This document shows positions 1-7,965 of a stretch of 30,563 nucleotides of DNA, piece after piece. Under the pieces are notes generated by a model. The model worked only from the letters and a program-made list of their open reading frames with translations. It was not told where the DNA came from and ran no database searches. Within the stretch, counting starts at the first letter, position 1, and every line of letters begins with the position of its first letter. Origin of the DNA: JACCQS01 sp050999295 (GTDB taxonomy: Bacteria > Actinomycetota > Actinomycetes > Mycobacteriales > Geodermatophilaceae). The stretch covers positions 1 through 30,563 of the forward strand of contig JBPCPI010000018.1 in assembly GCA_050999295.1 (NCBI GenBank). Reading direction: 5' to 3'. The position numbers and the translations under genes were made by a program.

Positions 1-536
1 TCATGGGATTGCTCGAACCCGCCGTCACCGGCGTCCAAGTCGGCTCCCCCCTCGAGGACTCCACCGAGATGGGCCCGTTGATCGGTGCCGGCCAGCGGGA
101 GTCGGTTGTCTCCTACGTCGAGGGCGATGGAGTCGAGGTGGCGGTGCGCGGCTCGACACCGCAGGGGCGTGGCTGGTTCTACCCGCCGACCGTTGTCCTC
201 CCCCGGGGAACGAGTGATCGGGTGTGGACCGAGGAGGTGTTCGGTCCCGTCGTCGCCGTGCTCCCCTTCGAGGACGAGGCGCAGGCGATCGAGATGGCCA
301 ACGACAGCTCGTACGGGCTGTCCGGATCGATCTGGACGCGCGACGTCGGACGGGCGATGCGTGTGGCCCGCGGCGTCGAGGCGGGCAACCTCTCGGTGAA
401 CTCGCATTCGTCGGTGCGCTATTCCACGCCGTTCGGCGGCTACAAGGCCTCCGGCATCGGCCGCGAACTCGGACCGGACGCTCTGGACAACATGACCGAG
501 GTCAAGAACGTCTATCTCGCAACCGGGGAGGCCTAG
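1..536 (+). CDS. Aldehyde dehydrogenase, C-terminal part (5' end outside window)
   Basis: This is the last ~178 codons of an NAD(P)+-dependent aldehyde dehydrogenase, an enzyme family that oxidises aldehydes to carboxylates. Visible family landmarks are the EEVFGPVV motif (the Glu and Phe that contact the cofactor), the NDSSYGLSGSIWT stretch, EAGNLSVN and the C-terminal PFGGYKASGIGRELG block. Full-length members have about 480-500 residues, so the catalytic cysteine and the Rossmann domain lie upstream of the window; the ATG at base 3 is internal. The stop at 534-536 directly abuts the ATG of the next gene, indicating one operon with the SDR and PuuD-like genes. In actinobacteria such genes often accompany gamma-glutamyl-polyamine breakdown, where the aldehyde would be a gamma-glutamyl-aminoaldehyde; that substrate is inference. 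Confidence 0.9.
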   Translation, partial: MGLLEPAVTGVQVGSPLEDSTEMGPLIGAGQRESVVSYVEGDGVEVAVRGSTPQGRGWFYPPTVVLPRGTSDRVWTEEVFGPVVAVLPFEDEAQAIEMANDSSYGLSGSIWTRDVGRAMRVARGVEAGNLSVNSHSSVRYSTPFGGYKASGIGRELGPDALDNMTEVKNVYLATGEA

Positions 537-1307
537 ATGGCTCAGGGCCGGCTGGACGGCCGTACCGCGGTCATAACCGGAGGGTGCAGCGGCATCGGGC
601 TGGCGACGGCGCGACGGTTCGCCACCGAGGGAGCACGTGTCGTGATCGGCGACCTGGACGAGATGTCCGGCGCTCGAGTCGCCGCAGAACTCGACGGACA
701 CTTCGTCGCCTGTGACGTGACCGACCCCGAGCAGGTGGATGACCTGTTCGCGGTCACCAACAACGAGTATGGCAGCGTGGACGTGGCCTTCAACAACGCT
801 GGCATCTCCCCGCCCGAGGACGACTCCATCCTGACCACAGACCTGGCGGCCTGGCGCCGCGTGCAGGAGGTCAACCTGACCAGCGTCTATCTCTGCTGCA
901 AGGCAGCAATCCCCTACATGGTGGAGCAGGGGAAGGGCTCGATCATCAATACCGCGTCGTTCGTGGCGGTCATGGGCGCGGCGACGTCGCAGATCTCCTA
1001 TACCGCCAGCAAGGGTGGGGTGCTGGCGATGTCGCGGGAACTCGGCGTGCAATTCGCCCGCGAGGGCGTACGGGTCAACGCCCTGTGCCCGGGCCCCGTC
1101 AACACCCCCCTTCTGCAGGAACTGTTCGCCAGCGATCCGGCCCGTGCGGCGCGGCGCCTCGTGCACATCCCGATGGGCCGCTTCGCCGAACCGGACGAGA
1201 TCGCCTCCGCCGCACTGTTTCTGGCCAGCGACGACTCCAGTTTCATGACCGCTTCGACGTTCCTGGTTGACGGCGGAATCAGTGGCGCCTACGTCACCCC
1301 GGTCTAG
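537..1307 (+). CDS. Short-chain dehydrogenase/reductase (SDR)
   Basis: A 256-residue classical SDR, an NAD(P)(H)-dependent oxidoreductase. The N-terminus carries the TGGCSGIG dinucleotide loop (TGxxxGxG), followed by D-V-T at the adenine pocket, NNAG in the middle, and the catalytic YTASK (YxxxK) with an upstream Ser. The C-terminal VNALCPGPVNTP and DGG segments are standard for the FabG-like subfamily. Length is normal. The ATG follows the aldehyde dehydrogenase stop with no gap, so the two are probably translationally coupled. Annotation pipelines would likely call it a 3-oxoacyl-ACP reductase, but the context (aldehyde dehydrogenase and gamma-glutamyl hydrolase) argues for a catabolic substrate rather than fatty acid synthesis. 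Substrate unknown. Confidence 0.9.
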   Translation: MAQGRLDGRTAVITGGCSGIGLATARRFATEGARVVIGDLDEMSGARVAAELDGHFVACDVTDPEQVDDLFAVTNNEYGSVDVAFNNAGISPPEDDSILTTDLAAWRRVQEVNLTSVYLCCKAAIPYMVEQGKGSIINTASFVAVMGAATSQISYTASKGGVLAMSRELGVQFAREGVRVNALCPGPVNTPLLQELFASDPARAARRLVHIPMGRFAEPDEIASAALFLASDDSSFMTASTFLVDGGISGAYVTPV

Positions 1308-1350
1308 CGGCTGCGATGAGCGGCCAGGCGTGAACCCCGGGACGGCAAGG

Positions 1351-2109
1351 ATGACTCCCCCTCTCATCGGGCTCAGCAGCTATGTCGGTCCGGCTTCCTG
1401 GCGCAGCTGGCGAGACGTATCGGCCGCGCTGGTCCCGCATGCCTATGTCGACCACGTGCTCGCGGCCGGAGGCATCCCGGTGATCGTGCCGCCGGCAGCT
1501 ACCTCTACTCCCGAGATGCTCGGGGCGCTCACCGAGCGTCTCGACGGGCTGATCCTCGTCGGCGGCACCGACCTCGATCCCGCCGGATACGGCCAGGCCA
1601 GACATCCGTTGACCCAACTGCCCGCGCCGGAGCGCGACGCAGCTGAGAGCGCACTCCTCGAGGCCATGCGGGCCCGGCGTCGCCCGGTGCTCGGTATCTG
1701 CCGCGGCAGCCAGGTCATGGCGGTCGCTGCGGGTGGACAGCTGATCCAGCACCTTCCTGACGCCCTCGGACACGAGGGACACTCACCAGAACCGGGTGTC
1801 TACGGCGAACACGATGTTTCGATCTCGCCGGACACTCGGCTGCACTCGATCCTGGGTCCGGCCTCCAGGGTCTCGAGCTATCACCACCAGGGGCTGGCCG
1901 CCTACCCCGGCTACCTCGCAACGGCATGGGCACCAGACGGCACGGTGGAGGCCATCGAGGACCCTGACCTGCCGTTCTGCATCGGCGTGCTCTGGCACCC
2001 GGAAGTGGGAGCCGATCCGCGACTGTTCGAAGCCCTGGTGCGCGCCGCCACACGGCAGCGCGGCCCGGCCGGGTTCGTGGGTAAACCGCTGATGCGCCAG
2101 GTCGACTGA
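1351..2109 (+). CDS. puuD: PuuD-like gamma-glutamyl-gamma-aminobutyrate hydrolase (class I glutamine amidotransferase fold)
   Basis: A 252-residue protein of the peptidase C26 / class I glutamine amidotransferase family. Members such as PuuD hydrolyse gamma-glutamyl-GABA to glutamate and GABA in polyamine degradation. The nucleophile elbow is LGICRGSQ with its Cys, and the catalytic His and Glu lie in LWHPE near the C-terminus. GGTDLDP and the early PLIGLSSYV strand fit the family. I chose the ATG at 1351 because it places the PLIG strand at the N-terminus as in homologues; the reading frame is open back to 1267, and an in-frame GTG at 1330 is an alternative. It lies 43 bp after the SDR. A glutamate-polyamine ligase gene would be expected upstream, outside the window; the polyamine assignment is inference. 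Confidence 0.85.
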   Translation: MTPPLIGLSSYVGPASWRSWRDVSAALVPHAYVDHVLAAGGIPVIVPPAATSTPEMLGALTERLDGLILVGGTDLDPAGYGQARHPLTQLPAPERDAAESALLEAMRARRRPVLGICRGSQVMAVAAGGQLIQHLPDALGHEGHSPEPGVYGEHDVSISPDTRLHSILGPASRVSSYHHQGLAAYPGYLATAWAPDGTVEAIEDPDLPFCIGVLWHPEVGADPRLFEALVRAATRQRGPAGFVGKPLMRQVD

Positions 2110-2304
2110 CCGCTGTGCAGATGCTGGCGGGGACTGAGAGCTGCAGACGGTTCAGTCAGAGCGGAGCAGGAAAAGCGCGACTGTTGACATGGCTGAGAGC
2201 ATGCGGAACTGAATGCATGGATGTCAGGGGTGCGGGTACTCAGCGGGACCGATCAGCATCGGTTACTGCTGGGGGCTGCCATGGCCCCGTGAGACTGCGG
2301 AGCC

Positions 2305-2617
2305 GCGGTCCTGGGCAGTCCGGGCGAGTACGTGGACTACGCCGCGTCCAAGGGGAGCCCTGGACACCATGACTGTGGGGCTCGCTCGCGAAGTGGCCGA
2401 TGAGGGGATCCGCGTCAACGCAGTGCGCCCGGGATTGATCGAGACTGACATCCACGCCTCGGGCGGGGAACCGGGCCGAGTCGAGCGCATGGCGAGCGCT
2501 GTGCCGATGGGTCGCGGCGGCCGCGCTGACGAGGTCGCACCGGCGATCGCCTGGCTTCTGTCGGCTGAGGCGTCCTTCGTCACCGGTACCCCCCTCGACG
2601 TCAGCGGCGGCCGCTGA
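2305..2617 (+). pseudogene. Frameshifted 3' remnant of an SDR gene
   Basis: Two reading frames together spell the C-terminal half of an SDR. From about 2305 one frame reads AVLGSPGEYVDYAASKG, including the catalytic YxxxK; after base ~2355 homology continues in the +1 frame as ALDTMTVGLAREVADEG, then RVNAVRPGLIETDIHASGG and ends in FVTGTPLDVSGGR with TGA at 2615-2617. A single extra base within 2353-2356 (GGGA) explains the shift. The 5' half, including the NAD(P) loop, is absent: a TGA at 2290-2292 closes the first frame, and 2110-2304 holds nothing I recognise. An 82-residue product from ATG 2369 would lack the cofactor site. The remnant is not a copy of the intact SDR at 537-1307; its HASGG segment points to a different SDR subfamily. 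Confidence 0.8.
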
Positions 2618-2670
2618 GTTCAAAGTGGCCCTGCGCGAGTCCTGCGGCGAGCCGGTGCGCGAGCGGAGTC

Positions 2671-3222
2671 TCAACAATCGAAGGCGGCCGCACGAAGTTG
2701 AGCAAACTCGCTGGCCAACGCATCGAGTTGGTAATGCGCGTTCAGGCCACTGGGGTTGGGTAGTACCCAGAGCCCGGCACCGGCGAGCCGCTCGGCCTGG
2801 CGACCGATGGCGGCGCCCGGACGTTGGAACCCGATCCGGTACGCGGTCACGCCCAGCACCGCCACCCAGGCGGGTCCATGTTCGGCCACGAGCCGAGTCA
2901 GTCGCTGCGCACCGGCGAGGATCTCGTCCAGGCCGAGTTCGTCGGCCCGGGCCGTCGTGCGGGGCACGAGGTTCGTGATGCCCAACCCGTAGCACAGCAG
3001 CTCGTTCTGCTCCTCGGGTCCCATTTGCCTTGGGGTGAAGCCGGACCGGTGCAGAGCCGGCCAGAACCTGTTGCTCGGCCGGGCAAAGTGCTGGCCCAAG
3101 GCACCCGACCACAGACCCGGGTTGATGCCACAGAACAGGACGCTCAAGCCGGGGCCAATCACGTCCGGGATGGTGCGGCTCCCGGCCGCGGCCAGGTCGG
3201 CGGCGGTCGGCCGCCGTTTCAT
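2671..3222 (-). CDS. mug: G/U mismatch-specific DNA glycosylase (Mug/TDG family)
   Basis: A 183-residue uracil-DNA-glycosylase-superfamily protein. Mug removes uracil (and ethenocytosine) opposite guanine, starting base excision repair. The family signature GINPGLWS, with the catalytic-loop Asn, is at residues ~33-40, and the minor-groove loop NPSGLNAHY lies near residue ~155. RPSNRFWPALH and the TNLVPR segment are also typical. Length matches the bacterial family. Its ATG overlaps the stop of the upstream saccharopine-dehydrogenase-like gene by four bases (ATGA, 3219-3222), making it the last gene of the minus-strand series from lnt. It converges on the SDR remnant. Whether the neighbours share a function is doubtful; the coupling may be only transcriptional. 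Confidence 0.92.
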   Translation of the reverse strand: MKRRPTAADLAAAGSRTIPDVIGPGLSVLFCGINPGLWSGALGQHFARPSNRFWPALHRSGFTPRQMGPEEQNELLCYGLGITNLVPRTTARADELGLDEILAGAQRLTRLVAEHGPAWVAVLGVTAYRIGFQRPGAAIGRQAERLAGAGLWVLPNPSGLNAHYQLDALASEFAQLRAAAFDC

Positions 3223-4475
3223 CGGCGTGCTGGCACAGTACGAAAGGTCATCCCGGCCCGCTGCAGGCGAGCCAGCAGCTGATCACCCATGGCCTGCACC
3301 GGAGTCAGTTGGCCGGCAACGTCCGGAAGGTCGGCGTCGAAGGCAAGGCTCAGCGCGGACTCGGCCAGCATCTTGGCCGTCTCGTCGTAGCCCGGATCCC
3401 CGCCGGACACCTCGGTCAGGAGTGGAGCGGCCGGGCGCAAGCCTGGACCGCTCGTTGGCTGGGGTGAATCAGGCGTTGCCGTCTCGCCGTCTGCCGTGCT
3501 GATGAAGCGCACCCGGAACCAGGACGCCTTCCGGCGCTGTTCGTCCGGGCCGTCTCCCCTGCTGCGCAACTTGAGCAGTCCAGCACGCAACGGTGGGATC
3601 TGGGCCGCGGCCAGCAGCCCACCGGCACCGACCATCGCGGCTGCGACCAGCGGTAGGCCGCCGACGTCTGCGTAGTGCCCGTACCGGAAGTCCGGCCCGT
3701 ACCGGTCCAGCGCACGCGCCGAGCGCCCCACCACGATCGGGTCGATCGTCGGGAGCGGGACCGCCCAGCGATGGGTGCGGCCGGGCACCCGGTGCGGCCG
3801 CACAGGTAACGAGCCGACCCGACGTCCGGAAGGTGATCCCTCTCGGGAACGACGTTGCCGAGCGACTTCCGCGCTGTGCCGCGCGCGCACGAATGCGCGT
3901 ACAGCCGAGTGGTAGGTCCCGGCGGAGAAGCTGGCATGGACACTCACGTAGCCGGCAATGGACAGCGGTACGTCGGTGGGGAGATGGCGCAGGGTGAACC
4001 ACACGCCGAGATCGTGCGGGACGGAGTCGAATCCGCAGGCGTGCACGAGTCGGGATCCGTTGCGCTGCGCGGTGGCGGAATGGGCCACCCACATCCGGTC
4101 GACGAACTCGGCTTCACCGGTGATGTCGAGGTAGTCCGTTCCGGACTCGGCGCACGCGGCGACCAGCGGCTCCCCGTGACTCAGAAAAGGGCCGACGGTC
4201 GAGGCCAGGACCCGACTGGACTCGACCATCGAACGCAGAGATACCGGGTCTGCGCTGTCGGCGCGGATGACCTGCACCGCAGCTGCGTGCGTGGTCTTCG
4301 TCGACAGCCGCTCAGCGATCGTCTGGAGGCGGTTGACGTCTCGGCCCGCGATCGCCCAGCGCATGTCCCGCGGGCCGTGGCGGGCGAGATAGTCCGCGGT
4401 GAGGGAGCCGGTGAATCCGGTTGCGCCGAAGAGCACCAGATCGTAGGTGCGGCTGCCACCCTGCGCGCGGCTCAC
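3219..4475 (-). CDS. Saccharopine dehydrogenase-like / trans-acting enoyl reductase family protein
   Basis: A 418-residue protein with an N-terminal NADP-binding Rossmann fold (YDLVLFGATGFTG, GxxGxxG) and the signature CGFDSVPHDLG at residues ~145-155, both typical of the family containing mycobacterial Rv2449c and the trans-acting enoyl reductase of phthiocerol/phenolphthiocerol synthesis. The likely role is an NADP-dependent reduction of a lipid-type substrate, not lysine metabolism; this is family inference. The start is a GTG at 4475 that overlaps the fxsA stop (GTGA); the open frame extends far upstream as an antisense shadow and should not be used. The stop overlaps the mug start. A C-terminal FRTVPARR tail is basic. 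No polyketide synthase is nearby, so the substrate is unknown. Confidence 0.85.
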   Translation of the reverse strand: MSRAQGGSRTYDLVLFGATGFTGSLTADYLARHGPRDMRWAIAGRDVNRLQTIAERLSTKTTHAAAVQVIRADSADPVSLRSMVESSRVLASTVGPFLSHGEPLVAACAESGTDYLDITGEAEFVDRMWVAHSATAQRNGSRLVHACGFDSVPHDLGVWFTLRHLPTDVPLSIAGYVSVHASFSAGTYHSAVRAFVRARHSAEVARQRRSREGSPSGRRVGSLPVRPHRVPGRTHRWAVPLPTIDPIVVGRSARALDRYGPDFRYGHYADVGGLPLVAAAMVGAGGLLAAAQIPPLRAGLLKLRSRGDGPDEQRRKASWFRVRFISTADGETATPDSPQPTSGPGLRPAAPLLTEVSGGDPGYDETAKMLAESALSLAFDADLPDVAGQLTPVQAMGDQLLARLQRAGMTFRTVPARR

Positions 4476-4975
4476 GGGACGATCTCGCCCTCGATCACCT
4501 CGGGGCCGGTATTGCGCTGCGGCGCTGCGCCTGGCCGACCGGCCGGACCGTTCAGGGGCGTACCGGGCCGCGATCGCACGCCGTCCAGGCGTCGGGAGCG
4601 GACCCGCGCGGGCCCGTACTTGCGGGTCACTCCCCCGATTACCAGCCGGCGGATCAGTGGGCGAGTCAGCGGGATCAGGCAGAGCAACCCGACGAAGTCG
4701 CTGACGAAGCCAGGAATGAAAACCAGAAGTCCGCCGAGGGCGACCAGACCTGCGTCCACTGCGGCCGCTCCAGGGGCCTTGCCCGCCCGCGAGGCCTGGC
4801 CAAGTGCACGGAGGGCCCGGATCCCCTCCCGGCCGAACAACCACAGTCCGATCGCAGAAGTGGCAAGTGCCAGCAGGATCGTCCAACCGACCCCGATCCA
4901 GCCGCCTACCAGGACGAAGACTGCGATCTCGGCAATCAAGAGCACCGCGAGAATCGGGCCTAAACGAGCGCGCAT
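4472..4975 (-). CDS. FxsA family membrane protein
   Basis: A 167-residue protein with FxsA-type transmembrane segments: one in residues ~6-25 (ILAVLLIAEIAVFVLVGGWI), a second hydrophobic stretch directly after it (TILLALATSAIGLWLF) and a third (GGLLVFIPGFVSDFVGLL) before the conserved PLTRPLIRR. E. coli FxsA overproduction affects F-exclusion of phage T7, but the normal cellular role is not known. The C-terminus is a hydrophilic tail ending EGEIVP. Start: ATG at 4975 overlaps the glycosyltransferase stop (TGATG); an in-frame GTG one codon upstream (4978) sits better (7 nt) behind GGAAGG and is a real alternative. The stop overlaps the next gene's GTG. Confidence 0.88.
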   Translation of the reverse strand: MRARLGPILAVLLIAEIAVFVLVGGWIGVGWTILLALATSAIGLWLFGREGIRALRALGQASRAGKAPGAAAVDAGLVALGGLLVFIPGFVSDFVGLLCLIPLTRPLIRRLVIGGVTRKYGPARVRSRRLDGVRSRPGTPLNGPAGRPGAAPQRNTGPEVIEGEIVP

Positions 4976-5739
4976 CACGAGCATCCCTTCCGGGTTGCGA
5001 TTGCGCGGGCGCGTGCACCGCGACTGCGGTGCCGCACCCCCCACCAGCCCACTTGGACCAGTGCTTCTCCAACGATCGAGGCGCTCATCTTGCTCCTGCC
5101 GCGCACCCGCTCGGTGAAGAGAATGGGGACTTCGACGATCTCAAAGCCAGCTCGCCAGGTCCGCCAGGTCAGATCTACCTGGAAGCAGTAGCCGGCGCTG
5201 GAGATGTCGTCAAGATGCAGTTTGCGCAGGACGTCTGCGCGGAAAGCGCGAAATCCCGCCGTCGCGTCGTGCACCGGCAACCGGAGCATCGTTCGGGCAT
5301 AACGGTTCCCGCTCCGGGAGAGCACCAACCGCCAAGCTGCCCACCCTTGTACCTCTCCCCCGTGCACGTAGCGCGACCCGATCACCAGGTCGGCGTCCGC
5401 CAGCGCGGCGAGCAGATCCGGCAATTGTTCGGGTGAGTGGGACCCGTCAGCGTCCATCTCAGTCAGCACGTCATAGCCGCGGGACAGGCCCCAGTCGAAG
5501 CCGGCCAGGTAGGCCCGCCCAAGGCCGTCCTTCTCCACCCGGTGCAGGACGTGAACCTGCTTGTCCTCGGCTGCCAGCCGATCAGCCAACTCGCCAGTGC
5601 CGTCCGGGCTGGAGTCATCGACGATCAGGATGTTGATGGCGGGATTGGCCGCGCGCGTGCGGGTCACGATCGACTCGAGATTCTCGATCTCGTCGTAGGT
5701 GGGTATGACGACTAGGACCCGATCCAGTGGGTGACTCAA
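4975..5739 (-). CDS. ppm1: Polyprenol-phosphate mannosyltransferase-type GT2 glycosyltransferase (Ppm1/DPM1 family)
   Basis: A 254-residue family 2 glycosyltransferase. The Ppm1/DPM1 group transfers mannose from GDP-mannose to a polyprenyl phosphate, giving the donor for lipoglycan and protein mannosylation at the membrane. Motifs: VVIPTYDEIENLESI at the N-terminus, DDSSPDGT, the DxD-type EMDADGSHSPEQLP, then IGSRYVHGGEVQGW and GFRAFRADVL. There is no C-terminal membrane domain, as expected for the DPM1 catalytic form. No ATG is available at the right place; a TTG at 5739 overlaps the lnt stop (TTGA), matching the coupling seen across this operon. In Mycobacterium tuberculosis the equivalent domain is fused to Lnt; here the two are separate but overlapping. 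Confidence 0.9.
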   Translation of the reverse strand: MSHPLDRVLVVIPTYDEIENLESIVTRTRAANPAINILIVDDSSPDGTGELADRLAAEDKQVHVLHRVEKDGLGRAYLAGFDWGLSRGYDVLTEMDADGSHSPEQLPDLLAALADADLVIGSRYVHGGEVQGWAAWRLVLSRSGNRYARTMLRLPVHDATAGFRAFRADVLRKLHLDDISSAGYCFQVDLTWRTWRAGFEIVEVPILFTERVRGRSKMSASIVGEALVQVGWWGVRHRSRGARARAIATRKGCS

Positions 5740-7451
5740 GGTGAAGCCGACTCGCGCTTTGGACGCCGTAGGACGAGTGCAGAGCCCCAGGCCAGCAGTC
5801 CGGTCCCAACCAGCAGCCATTCCGGGCCCTCGCGGACGCGGCTCGCGATCGTCTCCTCCTGTCGCGCAGCCACATCGGCGACCAGCGTCTGGCTGGTGAA
5901 GAGCTCGGTCGTCTGCGCCAGCGAGCCGTCCGGCGCGATGAAGGCGCTGATCCCGACGGTGGACGCGACCACGACCGGGCGGCCGTGCTCGATCGCTCGT
6001 AGCCTCGCCATCGCCAGCTGCTGATGGGTCTCGTCGGAGAATCCGAACGTCGCGTTGTTGGTCTGTACGACGATCACACCAGCACCGGCGTCCACGATGT
6101 CTGCGGTGAGGTCGTCGTAGGCGATCTCGAAGCAGATCAGGTCCCCCAGCCGGACGCCTGCCGTGTCGAAGATGCCCACCTCGTCGCCGGAAACGAAGTC
6201 GCGGCCGACCATGTCGACCAGATCGGTGATCCGCTCCAGCAGAGCTCTGGCCGGGACGTACTCCGCGAAGGGCACCGGATGCCGCTTGGTGTAGATCTGC
6301 CCCGGCCCAGCGTCGGGATCCCAGAGCACGCCGACATTGCTGACGCTGTCGCGGCCGGGACCGTTCAGCACGGCGCCGACCAGGATGGGTACGCCGATGG
6401 CCCGCGCAGCCCGGTCGATGGCAGCCGCGGCGTCCGCGTTGCTCAACGGGTCGATGTCGGAGGAGTTCTCCGGCCAGATCACCAGATCGGGAGCGGCTTG
6501 CCGCCCTGCGGCCACCTCTGCAGCGAGGGTCAAGGTCGCCTCGACGTGGTTGTCGAGCACTGCGCGTCGCCGGGAGTTGAAGTCCAGTCCGGCTTGCGGC
6601 ACATCGCCCTGCACGACGGCGATCGTCGTCGGTTGCCTCCCGCCACCGGCGAGCGATCCGTCGCCCAGCGTGAGCCAGCCGGTCGCAGCCACCAGGGGTA
6701 CGGCGAGAGTGGCAATACCGCGCCGCAGCGCCTGTGCGCGGCCGACGGAAAGCACTGCCGCGGCAAGCAAGGTCCCGGTCAGCGCGACGCCGAAGCCGAC
6801 CAGCGGGACACCACCGAAGGCGGCCAAGGGTGCGAACGGGCCGTCGGGCTGACTGAAACCCAGCCTTCCCCAAGGGAATCCGCCGACGAACCAGCGTCCG
6901 CGCAACGCCTCGCCGCCGGTCCACAATGCGGCCATCCACAGCGGCCAGCCCGGTAGCCGACTCACGACTGCCCACCCGGCGGCCATCAGCGCCAGGTAAC
7001 CCGCCTGCCACAACGCCAGCAGTAGCCACGGCCATGCCGGGAGGTACTCCGCCGCCCAAGCCAGGTGCGGAACGAAGAAGGCAAGTCCTGACGCCAACCC
7101 CAGCCAGGCTCCGGCTCGGGCGCTCTTCCCGTACGCGGCGACCGCGAGGGCTGCGGGCCAGACAACTGCGAGTAGCCGCAGGTCGTAGGGCGGGAAGGCC
7201 AGTAGGGAACCCAGCCCGCCGAGCACGACCAGCAAGGTCGGCGTCCAGGGAGGCATGCTCGACTTCTCCGGTGCGGCGGCCGGGTTGCCGCGACCTGCCT
7301 TCGTCCGGCCTCCCGACCTGCCTCCCGCATTCCGACGTCCGGTGCCCGGTTGAGCGGCGTCCGGATCCACGGGATCGGTATCGACGGGATGGGGATCGAC
7401 AGAATCAGGATCGACAGCGGCAGGGGCGCCGGTCGTGGCCGAAGTGCCCAC
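5736..7451 (-). CDS. lnt: Apolipoprotein N-acyltransferase
   Basis: A 571-residue integral membrane enzyme that N-acylates the diacylglyceryl-cysteine of lipoproteins. After a hydrophilic N-terminus of about 65 residues, several membrane segments (TLLVVLGGLGSLLAF onward) precede a nitrilase domain with the Glu-Lys-Cys triad: E328 in IWPENSS, K389 in IYTKRHPVPFAEYVP and C440 in LICFEIAYD. A last membrane segment (WLLVGTGLLAWGSALVL) closes the protein. Start: GTG at 7451 is preceded, at 6 nt, by GGAGGGG, a strong ribosome binding site, so the longer frame to 7538 is rejected. The N-terminus carries a Pro/Asp/Val repeat (VDPDSVDPHPVDTDPVDPD) not usual for Lnt. It is the first gene of the minus-strand series down to mug. 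Confidence 0.93.
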   Translation of the reverse strand: MGTSATTGAPAAVDPDSVDPHPVDTDPVDPDAAQPGTGRRNAGGRSGGRTKAGRGNPAAAPEKSSMPPWTPTLLVVLGGLGSLLAFPPYDLRLLAVVWPAALAVAAYGKSARAGAWLGLASGLAFFVPHLAWAAEYLPAWPWLLLALWQAGYLALMAAGWAVVSRLPGWPLWMAALWTGGEALRGRWFVGGFPWGRLGFSQPDGPFAPLAAFGGVPLVGFGVALTGTLLAAAVLSVGRAQALRRGIATLAVPLVAATGWLTLGDGSLAGGGRQPTTIAVVQGDVPQAGLDFNSRRRAVLDNHVEATLTLAAEVAAGRQAAPDLVIWPENSSDIDPLSNADAAAAIDRAARAIGVPILVGAVLNGPGRDSVSNVGVLWDPDAGPGQIYTKRHPVPFAEYVPARALLERITDLVDMVGRDFVSGDEVGIFDTAGVRLGDLICFEIAYDDLTADIVDAGAGVIVVQTNNATFGFSDETHQQLAMARLRAIEHGRPVVVASTVGISAFIAPDGSLAQTTELFTSQTLVADVAARQEETIASRVREGPEWLLVGTGLLAWGSALVLRRPKRESASP

Positions 7452-7965
7452 GTCAGTCCCCTCCGCCGCCCCGAACTGCCGTCGGGGGTGAGCACACCAG
7501 CATTCCACGGATGCGGAGACAAGCTGGCCACGGGGCAAGGCGGGTGGAAGGAGTCAACGATCCGCACCACGTGCAGCGGAGGAGCACCGTCAAACTGGCG
7601 TCCCGCTGGCGGGAAAGGGTGGGAGGAAGAGGCCCGGCGGAGTCTTCGGACCGGCGTCTCGTCGCTGCTGGCTGCAACCGAGGCACCGTTGTCTACTGGC
7701 TCGCCGGACGCTCTCCTTTTCCCACCCGCTCCGGGTGACTCGCTCCTGACGGCACGCGTGACGTCCTGCCCTGGCCAGGTGCTGTACGCAGATGTTGCGT
7801 GCAGCACACGAGCCGACGTCCTCGCGCACCGTGGTGCAGGGGAAGCTCATACCCGGATTGCCCGTTGTGCGATGCCGAGCAACCTACCCTTCGCCTCGCC
7901 TGAGCTGTCAACCGGTCCGGCGCCCCCGCGTCGGCCAGGTCCGCACTTTCTGTCCCGGTCACGGC
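7452..7965. other. Intergenic region without a convincing gene
   Basis: The 514 bp between kal and lnt, both on the minus strand, contain open frames on both strands, but none has recognisable family motifs or a supported start. A perfect inverted repeat TCCCGC-TG-GCGGGA lies at 7601-7614; with a 2-nt loop and no T-run it is not a clear terminator. The one regulatory signal I can support is a candidate minus-strand promoter at 7881-7911, which would give lnt a leader of about 420 nt. I compared the stretch with cobalamin riboswitch and RNase P RNA hallmarks by eye and saw none. Confidence 0.5.
7881..7911 (-). promoter_or_regulatory. Candidate sigma-70-type promoter upstream of lnt
   Basis: On the minus strand a perfect -35 hexamer TTGACA (7911-7906) is followed after 19 nt by TAGGTT (7886-7881), a TANNNT-type -10. 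It points toward lnt and lies just after the kal stop. The spacer is 1-2 nt longer than ideal. It may drive lnt with a long leader, or an unannotated transcript. Confidence 0.35.

Noticed and set aside
2115..2372. Plus-strand 85-codon frame before the SDR remnant
   Set aside because: No motif except the short overlap with the remnant; not a gene by itself.
3219..4475. Saccharopine dehydrogenase role linked to the lysine locus
   Set aside because: The CGFDSVPHDLG signature puts it in the enoyl reductase-like group, and it is in a separate operon 3 kb away.
4476..5072. Upstream extension of the saccharopine-dehydrogenase-like frame over fxsA
   Set aside because: Out-of-frame shadow of fxsA; the Rossmann homology begins right after the GTG at 4475.
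5740..7059. Upstream extension of the glycosyltransferase frame across lnt
   Set aside because: Arg/Gly-rich shadow of lnt; homology to Ppm1 begins only at the TTG 5739, so this is not an Lnt-Ppm1 fusion.
7452..7965. Cobalamin riboswitch before the B12-dependent genes or lnt
   Set aside because: No B12-box-like sequence was recognised, and the region is downstream, not upstream, of the kam genes.
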